From Podila epigama (Eukaryota; Mortierellomycota; Mortierellomycetes; Mortierellales; Mortierellaceae): 21,243 bases of DNA. Positions 1 through 10,400 of this stretch are shown here, one piece after another (the first letter of the stretch is position 1; each line of letters begins with the position of its first letter). A program made the position numbers and the translations under genes. The DNA is taken from NCBI GenBank assembly GCA_015679605.1, contig JAAAVE010000364.1:1-21243 (forward strand), in the 5' to 3' direction. Below the pieces are notes generated by a model. That model was not told where the DNA came from, did no database searches, and was given only the letters and a program-made list of their open reading frames with translations.

Positions 1-73
1 TTTTTTTATTATTTTTTTTTTTTTGTTTATTCTTCACACAAGTGATTCTTCATAAAATTCAAACAATATCGCC

Positions 74-1164
74 ATGACAAACACACTTGGACCCCTTGCC
101 GTCCCGACTGCAGAGGTGCAGCAGTCAAACACAGCGCCAGACTCGATTGCAGTGACAATACAGCCTTCACCATCCGACACTCAAGCCCCAACCCTCCCCA
201 CAGCCTCAGCACCGTCACCGACACCTCCAATAGCACCTCCAACAGTTTGGTCGCTTCGAATTCCTATGGCAACCATCGCTTGCATCAACCTATTGTTCTT
301 ATCCGCTTCCTTTGCCATGCCATCAGAGGACAGAGTCAGGAGTGGAGCCGGTTCATTCGAGGGCAGGTCTCGGACACGTCCTGTCGGTACCATTTTATAG
401 TTCTACGAGTCTTACAAATCATCACCAGCTTGATTTGCATCATCTATTGCCTCTGGAACCATCCTCGGCTCAATCGAAAGACCAATCACCAGGGTCGACA
501 GGTGGCAGTGATGGGGCTCCTAGTCTCCTACATGCACTTTGTCATACTTGGCGCCCACAGACTATTGCGCTCGCGTATGGAAAAGGGAGCGCTGATCATG
601 GACTGGGTAGTACAGGCAATGAACCTCATCATGGTGATCATCCTCTTCTTTGAGTTTTGGCTTCAAAGGCAGCAGCAGAAGCAGCAACAGCAAGAGCAAG
701 AGCAAGAGTTGTCATCCACACGAGATACAATGGCGCAATTGTCACCAAGAGTTATTTATTACCAACCCCATATCTCACAGTTTTTTGAACGACGTCAAAG
801 TCAAGATCAACAAGGTCAAGGTCAAGGTCAAATGCATCCAGACGGTCACCATTTAATAAGCGAGCCAACCGAAGAGTTGCCAAAATATGAAGCCGTGGAT
901 GAACAAGGTGGAATGATGAGGGGGGTAGCTGGAAGTGGAGGAAGAGGTGGTGCAAATGGTGAATCTTCTTCACACATTGTGATAGTGGATATGACGAATG
1001 TACGTAGCACTCGTTCGAATCGAGAGCTGCTCACGTACGAGGCAGCTTTGTTGACAACGGGCATGAACTCGACTGGACACGATAGTCACTCAGTAGCTGC
1101 AGTGGCCTCTGAACAGGTGGCAGGGCAAACGATAGGAACTAGTCAGCGCTCTTTGCAAGTATAG
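74..1164 (+). CDS. Putative four-helix membrane protein, function unknown (splice junction unresolved)
   Basis: I do not recognise the family. An ATG at 74 in a good fungal context (ATCGCCATGAC) opens a frame with a Pro/Ser/Thr-rich N-terminus and one hydrophobic helix (about 254-316), ending in a stop at 398-400. A second frame, open to the TAG at 1162-1164, carries three more helices (about 400-456, 505-570 and 600-660). It continues into a Q/E-rich stretch, a QGQGQGQ run and a long hydrophilic, probably cytosolic tail. That second frame has no ATG before about 511, so the two must be joined. An intron ending at TTTTATAG (399-400) with a donor at 342 (GTGGAG) or 351 (GTTCAT) restores frame and gives 343 or 346 aa. 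Both donors are weak and the intron (59 or 50 nt) is short for this window. Four helices with a long polar tail resemble fungal MARVEL-like proteins, but this is a guess. An indel or pseudogene is possible. Confidence 0.6.
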
Positions 1165-1196
1165 CAAAAAACATTCGCGTCTTGATGCCCTGTAGG

Positions 1197-1202
1197 AATA
1201 AA
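1197..1202 (+). terminator. Poly(A) signal AATAAA for the membrane-protein gene
   Basis: A perfect AATAAA lies 33 nt after the TAG at 1162-1164 and before the promoter region of the importin gene. It is the only canonical signal in the 221-bp gap. The cleavage site itself cannot be seen. Confidence 0.5.
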
Positions 1203-1210
1203 AAAGGGTA

Positions 1211-1235
1211 TTGCCATATCACGATCACGTGGCAA
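1211..1235. promoter_or_regulatory. CACGTG E-box inside a TTGCCA...TGGCAA inverted repeat
   Basis: About 155 bp before the importin ATG, the arms TTGCCA (1211-1216) and TGGCAA (1230-1235) are perfect inverted copies, and CACGTG lies at 1226-1231. CACGTG is the classic core site of fungal bHLH factors (Cbf1/Pho4 class). The position fits a promoter element for the downstream gene. That it is bound is inference. Confidence 0.35.
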
Positions 1236-1385
1236 AATGGTGGCGTTATCTTTTTTCTTTTTTCACTCTCGCTCTTTTTTTTTTTTTTTTTTTGTTTGTT
1301 GTGCCGCGCCTTTTTCTCACTGACCAAAGGATATATCACACTTTTTTGTTTGCTTCGCCATCATCAACATCATCATCAAAACGTC

Positions 1386-4300
1386 ATGGATCAGGCCGTT
1401 TTCCAGACACTCACAGACACCCTCTCGGCGGACACCAATACCCGCTTAGCGGCTGAATTGCGTCTCAAGGAATTCAGGGTTAATCCAGGTACGTGATTCA
1501 TCGACAATGAGTCCCCCCAATCCCGCGACAGGGACAATAAAAAAAAAAAAAGGAATGTGAATGTGAATGTGTTGAAAGTTGAGTGCCAGAGTACAAAAAA
1601 AAACTGATATATATGTATATATTTTTCCCCTGACCTTATTCATTTGTCCACAATAGAATTCCCTATCAGTCTTGTCAAGCTTGCTTTGGCCAAAGAATGC
1701 AATATCTCTCAGCGTCATTCTGCTGCCGTGCTTCTCAAGAGTTATGTGGATACTCAGTGGTCAGAAAAGAGCACGAAATTTCGTGGTCCTGAACCTCCTG
1801 TAGAGGTGAGAGAATATTTTACAAGGCGCATGCAAGGTGGAGGGAGGAGGAGGAAGGGAGGAAAAAAAATAACACACAGCAAAAAAAGTAACTGCCATAT
1901 CACACGATGTTCATGGGTGCTGCATCACTGAATGTTTTTTTCATGTCTTTCCCATAGACCAAAGCAATTGTGCGCGAGACAGTGCTTGCCGGACTCTCGG
2001 ACCCCACCAACCGTATTCGGGCCTCTTGCGTAAGGATTGTTTTCTTCATTTACACATTTTTTTCAACAATGGAGTGGGAATTCTTAAGGATAACACTGAT
2101 CGCCATGAACAACAATTAACGGTAGAAACCTTTCGCAAAAACGGACACTAGGCGTACGTTATTTCCAAGATTGCTCATCATGACTGGCCCGAGTCTTGGC
2201 CCAATCTGCTGGATGTGCTTGTCCATCATTTGAAGAACGGCTCGGCGGATGAAGTCCATGGATCTATGAGAGTCTTGGCTGGTACGCTTACCTTCTTTTA
2301 CCAATTCGAAATTACCAGCATATGATTTGGAAACGAAAGAAGAAGAAAAAAGCGATTGCTGATCATTATGGAATTACTTTGGCATTATAGAGTTTGTTAA
2401 CAAGGACATTACCCACGTGCAGTTGCCTCTTGTGGCCCCTGTTTTGTTCCCAGAGCTTCTGCGCATTCTGTTATCCGAGCAGGTATGATGGCTACTAAAA
2501 GAGACGAGGAGTAGTTTATTTGGAGGACGGTCAATACCATTACCCTTGAAGACACATTAACCTGAAATCGGCGGATCAAAATAATGTTTTTGCCTTTTTT
2601 CGGATAGCTCTACTCGCACGCGACCCGTTCAAGATGTGCGGCCATCTTCCGCAATGCGGTCGAGATGTTGTATACCATCAAGGAGGAGCATCCAGAGGCT
2701 GTAAAGATGTACCTCACACCTATCATTGGACAATGGACCGAAGCTTTCATTGTGATCTTGAACAAACGCACTGCTGATGTTCCTGAGATTGAGGTTTCCG
2801 AATGGGGACTGAAAACAGAGATTTTGAAGGTATTTTTTTTTTTTTGGATGATGATGCACTTTGACCTCCAGTTAGCAACCATTTTCAAGTTGCTCATCTA
2901 TTTTTATTCTTTCTCCGTATCATTTTGTAGTGTATCAATCTCGCTGTTCAAGGATTCCCAAAGCTCATGGCACCGTACCTTTTGCAGATTCTGTCTGCTG
3001 TCTGGAACGATGTTCAACATTTGAGACCCAGATACCTTTCCCAGTATGTCAACACCAGCGATGGCACAGGCGAAACATTCCAGGATTCGGATGGCGAGAT
3101 TATTGGATTCGAGTTCCTCTTGTTTGTTCAGTTTGAGTTTATTCAAATGGCCTCGAAGCGCCGCAAATTGACTCAGACAGCATTCCTTGGACATGATGGC
3201 AACTCTGGTATCCTCCACGAACTTGTCTGGATCACTTTGAACTACATGCAAATGACTGACGACCAGGCCGAGTCTTGGGTCAACGACCCTAACCAGTTTA
3301 TTGCGGATGAAGAGGATGACAGTTATTCGTTCAACGTGCGCATTGCGGCTGAGGATCTTTTGTTGTCGCTCATGGATAACTTTGAGGCGCCTACCCTGAA
3401 TGCTTTGAATTTGAGCGTGAAGCAGGAGGTTGCCAACTCTTTGAACGAGAGAGCAGCAGGAAATGTCAACTGGTGGAAGGCACAAGAGTCGAGTCTTTTG
3501 GCAGTAGGATTGTTTGCAGGCGAGTTGAGCGAGGTCATTAAAAGTGGCGCTGCAGCTCCAGTGGATGTGGGAGCCTTGTTTGACCATGTCATTCTTGGCA
3601 ATCTCTCGGAGCACGATCTTCCCTTCTTGCAAGGACGTTCGTTTGTCTTTGCATCTCAGTTTGCATCGATTCTGCCTGCGAACCTCGCTTCTCAGTATGT
3701 GTCGGCTGCAGTGGAGGCTGTGCTCAAGTCGCCTTCGGCTGTTGTCAAGGTTTCGGCGCTTAAGGCGCTCAACAACTTTAACCAGTACCTTGACAAGCAG
3801 TACATTATTCCTTACCAAAGGTCGATTCTGCAGGGTGTTTCGCCCATGATGGAGGTGACCACGGAGGAGTCCTTTAGCTTGATTCTCCGCACTTTGATTT
3901 CAACTGTCAAGGTATGTCATGGATTAATGTTTTCGTTTGCTTTTGTTTATGGGATGGAACAAAGAAGAGGCAGCTAGTGTGTGTGTGTGTGTGTTTTTTT
4001 TTTAAATTAATGTGTAGAGGTGCATGAGATGAGGAACCCGATGGAACTTACGATTGTCTTTTTTGGCACCTTTTTCACGTTTTCCACCTAGTTGGATGAG
4101 CAAGCAGCTGCCGAGATGGAGCCAGTGTTGGGTCCACTTGTTATGGATGCTTGGGTGAAATACCCTGCTGAGCACCTTATCACGATTGATATTATGGACT
4201 TGTTTGACGTGCTGGCTTCGAACCCGCACATGCAAGCAAGCTTGAATGCTAGATCTATGCCTGTTCTTGTCAATCTCATTTCGAACGAGAACCCTGACAA

Positions 4301-6430
4301 GCCTATGATTGCATCTGCGATTGATTTGTTGAAGTGCCTTGTGAAGGGTGCACCCACCCCCTTGCCTCCTAACTATGTTGCTCAGTTCTACCACAACTTG
4401 ATGTCTGTCTTGTTGACTACTGACGACCGTGACATTTTGCAGGTATGTCTTTATGTTTTTATGTTTTAATGTTTTAATGTTTTGATGTCTCTATGTCTTT
4501 ATGTCTTTATGTCTTTATAGCCTTTTTTTTTTTTTTTGAGTGTGAACTTGCTCACATTGACATTGTCTGCCATGAATCGTTTTCTCACTCTCACTCTCTT
4601 TTTTCGACACTAAAATGACTGATTTGGATCTCTGCTTGTGTTAATAGAGCGGACAAGAGTGCTTGACTATTGTCATTCAGAAGGGTGTTCAACAGGTGGC
4701 TGCCTGGTAAGTTTGTTAAAGTGCATACATTACATTTGGAAGCTAAAAGAGGATGCTGACCTGATGGTACATCTCTGCTGTGTGTGTGTGTGTGTGTGTG
4801 TGGTGTGCTCCGTTGCAAATAGGCAAGATACGGCGAGTGGTAAGACTGGATTGGATATTCTTATCCAGTTCATTGCCAAGTTGTTGGATCCATCCCAGAC
4901 CGAATCTGCTGCGTTGTATGTTGGTGATATGATTTCAAAGTTGGTCACCAAGGGTGGCGATCTTGTTACAGCTATCCTGCCTGATCTTTTGAACGCTGTT
5001 ACGCTTCGTCTTGCCGATGCTCAGTTGGCGTCGTTCATTCAGGTATGCTTAACTAGAGCAATTGAATTTGTTTTTGTTATCTTTATATATGAATTCAGAT
5101 TGATGACCACAGGATGTTCTAATCCTGTACATTATGATAAAAAAAAATTTTTTTTTCTGTACTGCTGTAGCCCTTGGTGATGGTTTTTGCCCAGCTTTGC
5201 TTGAACCAGCACGAGATTGTTGTCAACTTTTTGAGCGGCATTACGATTAATGGCCGCAGTGGCCTGGATATCGTGTTGTCTTCTTGGATGGCCAATCATG
5301 CGGATATCCAAGGAATGTACAACCAGAAAGTCAGGTATTTATGAACTGTTGTATTTGTTTTTCTTTTGTTTCTTCAAAGAAAAGAATAGGGATGATGAAT
5401 GGGTTGAATTCAAGTTCAAACATGGTATGCTGACACAGAGAGATTGTATCTCTTATTTTTAGTGCTGTCGCTTTGACCAAGGTTTACATGTCAGGGGACC
5501 CTCGTGTGTATGCTGTCCAGGTGAAGGGTGATTTGATTGTCACAAAGTCGTCGCGTAAGTATTTCTGTTATGCTCTGTTGCTTGCATGTTCATATTAATA
5601 TTAAAGTAAATTTCAGGGGGAACAAAATAACGTATGGTTCTGACTATGGTTTTTTACGATTCGAATATTCTGTAGGCATTGTGACGCGTTCGAGGGCCAA
5701 GAACAGTACGTATCCATTTCGGTGATGTTGTGATGTGATGCGATGTGAATGAATAATTTCATTCCACATGGTCTCTCTGCTTCTATCTGTCTACTAACAA
5801 ACAGAATGTACATATATGACCTCTTATAGCACCTGACCAATATACTGTTACGACTGTTCCTGTCAAGATTATTCGTCTGCTGGCCACTGATCTGACCAAC
5901 AGGATCGAGGAGGAAGAGGAGGAGCAAGGAGGGGAGTCTGACTATGATGATGAAGACGGGGAGGAAGATTGGGAGGATGATGAAGATGAGCGCAAGGGCA
6001 AATTCTCGATGCTTTCAGATATGCTTGATTCGCAAGGCCTTGACTTTGATGGTGAGGATGAGGAGGATGTTGTAGACCCTGATATTCTTGCTGACCCAGT
6101 GTACCAGATGAACATGAAGGTAAGAAAGAGAGAAAGTTTCGTAGTTCTGTTGTTTGTCTGTTTGTTTTTTAGTGAGTGCGGATGAGTGAATGATGGCGTT
6201 GGTCCTACTGTTACCCTCGTTTTTTTTCTCTAATGCTTTGGATCGAATGTCTTTCCCCCCTGCTTGTCCCTTTTCTTTCATCTCATTTTTCATATTTCTT
6301 TTGCAAATAGGATTATTTGTTCCAATTCTTCCAGGAGTGTGTTAAGCAAAACTCGCCTTTGTTTGTGCAGGCTACTGGTGAGATGAGTGATGTTGAGAAG
6401 CGGACGCTTTCGATTGCTCTGGGCAACTAG
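1386..6430 (+). CDS. IPO9: Importin-9 / Kap114-like nuclear import receptor (karyopherin-beta)
   Basis: Fifteen exons join in frame: 1386-1488, 1657-1805, 1958-2029, 2152-2281, 2391-2482, 2608-2829, 2931-3911, 4092-4442, 4648-4706, 4823-5042, 5171-5334, 5463-5554, 5676-5705, 5830-6119, 6311-6430. All introns are GT-AG, most with GTATGT-, GTAAGT- or GTACGT-like donors. The product is 1,024 aa, close to animal importin-9 (about 1,040). Residues about 20-100 form the importin-beta N-terminal HEAT region (AELRLKEF...NPEFPISL). The rest is helical HEAT-type sequence. The C-terminus has TRSRAKN, then a strongly acidic segment (about 914-970, six Glu in a row, later DDEDGEEDWEDDEDE), then DPVYQMNMK, the same order as in importin-9. 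Known family role: Ran-GTP-regulated import of H2A-H2B, TBP and other cargo, with the acidic loop contacting histones. Family assignment is firm; cargo here is inferred. Confidence 0.93.
4445..4516 (+). repeat. Period-8 array (ATGTYTTT)x9 at the donor of importin intron 8
   Basis: Nine consecutive 8-mers, all ATGT followed by a pyrimidine-rich half (ATGTCTTT, ATGTTTTT, ATGTTTTA twice, ATGTTTTG, ATGTCTCT, ATGTCTTT three times), begin one base after the GT of the intron donor at 4443. The GTATGT splice signal is therefore the start of the first unit. The intron runs 4443-4647. Confidence 0.85.
4779..4802 (+). repeat. (GT)n microsatellite in importin intron 9
   Basis: An uninterrupted GT run of about 12 units sits in the 116-nt intron 4707-4822, just before the AG. 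A similar shorter GT run lies at about 3978-3993 in intron 7. Confidence 0.85.
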
Positions 6431-6457
6431 GAAAGATATCAAGTTGATAGATGTTGT

Positions 6458-6463
6458 AATAAA
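6458..6463 (+). terminator. Poly(A) signal AATAAA for the importin gene
   Basis: AATAAA begins 28 nt after the importin TAG (6428-6430), the expected distance for a 3' end signal. No other canonical copy lies in the next 300 bases. Confidence 0.55.
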
Positions 6464-7448
6464 TATATGTGGTGAGTGAGTGAATGAGTATGTTATGTGA
6501 GTATGAGTGTATGTTTGAGTGTATGAGTGTATGAATGTGAGTGTATGAGTGCATGAGTGGTATGAGTGTGAGTGTGGCTTGACAAAAGTGATGCCGTATG
6601 GTGTGTTTGGTGTTGGTGTGGTGCTAATTGGTGTGAAATTCGGTGTGAATTTGGTGTGTGTGGTGTGTGGCGGACTGTACTCCTCCTCCTCCCCCTTTTC
6701 ACCCACATCCATCACCACGACTTTAACCCAAAGTAGGAAAGAAGGAATACAAAAAGTAAAAAATTGCCGCCGGACAATGATTATCCATCCAATCCATCTT
6801 TCAGTCAGTCTGTCGCTCTTCTCTCTCTCTCTCTTTGTCCCACGTTTTTTTCTTTTTCTTCCTTCACCTCTCTCTCACTGACGCACATTCACTCATTCAC
6901 CTTTTGACATCACGTTTTTTGCTCCCTCTCCCTCCACATTTCCCTCCACACACACCCATTGACCCATTGACCCATTGACCCATTGACCCATTGACCCATT
7001 GACCCATTGTCACACTCACTCGCTCATTAACGTTCACCTTTCTCTCTTTCTCTCCTATTCACACATCGCCACAATATCAATCAACCCCAGTGGTTTTGAC
7101 TCGACTCGACTCCGCAGTGGGTCCTCGCTCTCTCTCTTTCTTTACTCGTTCTTTCTTTCCCACCCTTCCTTTTCCTTTGATTCCGTTGTGTGCATTCATT
7201 CATTCACTCATTCAACTCATTCATTCAACTCTTTGGTTTTAATCCGCGACCTGCACTTTGGCAGCAGAGACCGCTCTTTATCCTTCCTCGGCCATTTTTT
7301 TTTTGTTGTTGTTTTGCCTCTGTTTTGCCTTGGCCTTTGCCCTTTCCTCCTCCTTTGCCTTTTAGTTTCTCTTCTTCTTCTTCTTCTCTTTGCCTTCTCT
7401 TCCTCCATCCACCTTCTTTTTTTGCCTCACCCCTTCACACTGCAAACC
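6464..7448. other. Spacer: GAGTG-rich repeat tract, octamer array and CT-rich leader
   Basis: I see no gene between the importin stop and the next ATG. About 6470-6665 is a degenerate GTATGAGTGT / GGTGTG repeat on the + strand. Its reverse complement gives an artefactual His/Thr-rich open frame. About 6790-7440 is strongly pyrimidine-rich (CTCTCT, CATT and TTC runs) and ends in CTGCAAACC before the ATG. This is typical of a fungal promoter and 5' leader. No clear TATA box is visible. Confidence 0.6.
6955..7010 (+). repeat. Octamer tandem array (CCCATTGA)x7
   Basis: Seven head-to-tail 8-mers fill 56 bases. The first six are identical (CCCATTGA) and the last ends in GT (CCCATTGT). It lies about 440-495 bp before the RSC-like start codon, within its probable promoter or leader. 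Confidence 0.9.
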
Positions 7449-10400
7449 ATGCCGAGGAAGAATGCGTCAGGAGGGCGCTCTATCACAGTTGGCCTTAACC
7501 TTCATGACAAGCAACTGGCCATGCGCCAGATCCTCGACCGTCTCGAAACACTCACTGACAAAAGGTACTATTATTTCTCTCTTTTCACTTTCTCTCATAC
7601 ACATTCACACTCACACTCACATACGCATAACTCTTAGAGAGAGATCAAAAAAGATGCATCATCTCGTAGATACATAAACCATTCTCACCTCTAGATGCCT
7701 ATCTCACTCTTACTCACTCTCACTCTTACACACACACTTACTCACACACACACACACATACATACACTTACTCACTCACTCGCTCTCTCAATTCCTACCT
7801 TGTCCTATGACAGTGGTAGAAAAGTCGCCAGCCTGTTTGTGGTACTCCCAGACCAAAACGATTACCCGGACTATTACGTTGCCATCCAGAACCCGGTTGC
7901 TCTAGAGACGATCAAGGTAGAGTAGATGGACGATATTTATATTTGTATGTAGAGTGGCAAAAGATGTGTGAAACTTAAACCCTTACTCTCCCCCTCTTTT
8001 TCCCTCTTACACTAGGCTCGGCTGGAACAGGGCGATTACAAGGACGACAATATCTCACAGTTTGGAAAGGATCTCAAGACGATGACTTTAAACGCAAAAA
8101 CATACAATCGTCACGGATCTTCCATCTACAAGGATGCCCTAACTTTGGAGGTAAAAAAAAAAGAGAGAGACCAGACCCCCCCTTGGTTATTCGCATGTTG
8201 GAGTAAAAGGAGAATGAGATGTGTGTGATTGGTATCTCTCTTTTTTTGCACCTTCTGACCACTAGCATTTCTTTGTTTTTATTCTGGCGTCGCTATGCTA
8301 CTCATCACTACATCAATGATCACAGAAAAACATTGACGAGGCACTTGAGGCGTTGTCTTCGGACAAATCACCGGATGGCCAGGAACCTGTAAGTCGATTG
8401 AACTGTGGATTTGAAGAGAGTGAGTGGGAAGTTTTGTTTAGGGAGAAGGATAATTTGTCATATGTACAACACACTATAACGCATACACTTTCTTTCTTTC
8501 TTTCTTTCTTGATTGCTTGACTGGACTATTGCGGTTATATAGTTCAGTCCTGCGTTTTGCTACCGAACATGGACAGCTATTCGGACACTCGAGGACAAGA
8601 GGTAATTATATTATACAAGACAGCACTCCATCAAACCTTCAAAGAATTCCCATATCATCCTGATCAATGGATAGCGTGTCTCTCTCCCCTTGGTGATGTT
8701 CCTATTTGTTGTATTGTATTGACCACAGTGTCCTTTTTTTTTTTTTTTTTTTCCTTCTTGCTCTTCTTCCTCTTCTTTCAACTTTTTGCCGCATGATCAA
8801 CAGTGGACGCCTCCTTTCTGAACTTTTCTTGGAACTGCCGAGTCGCGAGGATTATCCCGATTATTACCAAGAGGTTTGTTTTTTATGTATACATATATTT
8901 GTTGCTCAACGTCGGACAGATACATGATACTGTCACCAAATCCCACACATTCTAACACCTCAAGGATTCTCTTGTTCTCTTTGTCACTATGTTGCTATTG
9001 CTACTGCTGTTGTTGTTGTTGTCTGATGGATCTAGATTGCACGACCAATAGCACTCGATGGTATCAAAAAAAAGATTGACGCTGGAGAATATCCTACATT
9101 ACAGACGTTTATGGATGATTTCCTACTCATGTTCTCCAACGCCAAGCAATACAACACCAAAGGATCAGGCATTTACCAGGATGCGGAGAAGCTAAAGGTA
9201 AACAGACAGCGTTGCAAGCAAGGGTCCAAAAGTCACACTAGGATGAGAACTTTAGAAAAAAAAAAAAGCGAAACAAAGCATGGTAGCAGGCTATTCTCGT
9301 TCTAATGCAAAAGGTCTTTTTGGGATTCCATGTCATTAGGAGTTTTTTTTAAAGACAACAGGAAATCCTCAACTAAAGCCTACCACCACCAAGAACGCCA
9401 AAGCAACAACCGTCAAGAGCCAATCTTCCAACGCTTCTTCACACCCACAAAAGCCTGCTTCAGACCTGCCATCATTTGTTCACCAGGGCGATACCTATCG
9501 CATCGGTAAGTTCCATTCGATGTATTTAATAATTCAAATAGTGATCCAACAGTTATCCACCACAATGTGAATGCCATCAGTACCAATAGAAAAAGAGAGA
9601 TGAACTAACATCGCCATACCACAACCTACACCAATCAGGCGACTTTGTACATCTAAAAACCGGCGAGAAACCACCAAGGACTGTCGTTGGACTCATCGTA
9701 AACCTTTGGGAAAAGTCGTAAGTCTGTCTTTACGAAAAATTCGTGGTGATGCACACTGTTGTGTTGTGTCCTGGCATGACTTTTCTTATATAAAGTGGCG
9801 GACCTCCTCATTTCCACATACACTAATATTTGGCTTGTTTTCTTTACCGTTTTTTATCCTTCTCAAATAGTGGACAACATGGATTTGATGCGACATGGTT
9901 CCTTAGACCCGATCAGTTTGAAAACCCATATGGAAGTCAATTTGCTCATGCTGAAGTTGTCAAAGCTATTGGATCACACGAGCACCCTGAATCAGACGTG
10001 ATCGACAAATGCTTCGTTCTCTATCCCAGCGTCTTTGTCAGAGGTCGCCCTGTGCAGTGGAAAGAAGGCCAAGCAATATATGTATGCGACCAACGATACA
10101 ATGAGAAGCGGGGGACAGTGACAAAGATCAAGAATTGGCCCAGCGTCTTTCCAAAGACGCATGTCATGGAAGAGATCAAACTGAATTTGTTTTCAGAGCC
10201 AATGGTCCTCACCAGGATCCCCAGCACAACCACAGCTCCTCCACCAGCAGCCAAACAATCGTCCGAGGAGGCACCTTCACGACAGAGTACTCCAAATGAT
10301 TCAATGTTTGCCAACTCTTCCGTCACCCCAACGACGCCCACACCCGCCTCGAGTACGGCACGGAAACGCAAGTCGGCGCAGATAAGTGGCACGTCAGTAC

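Noticed and set aside
2904-3818. Long minus-strand open frame (304 codons) opposite importin exon 7
   Set aside because: It is exactly antisense to a conserved importin exon, has no recognisable motifs, and open antisense frames are expected from the sense codon composition.
5335-5462. Possible box C/D snoRNA in importin intron 11 (ATGATGA ... CTGA)
   Set aside because: The two boxes are only about 40 nt apart, there is no terminal stem and no clear C'/D' pair.
6290-6718. Minus-strand His/Thr-rich open frame
   Set aside because: Produced by translating the GAGTG/GTGT repeat tract in reverse; it also runs through the last importin exon.
6999-7637. 212-codon plus frame running through the RSC-like leader and start
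   Set aside because: Composition is Ser/Phe/Leu/His from CT-rich repeats. It does read the RSC start region in frame, but the ATG at 7449 directly precedes the conserved protein and the upstream part looks like untranslated leader.
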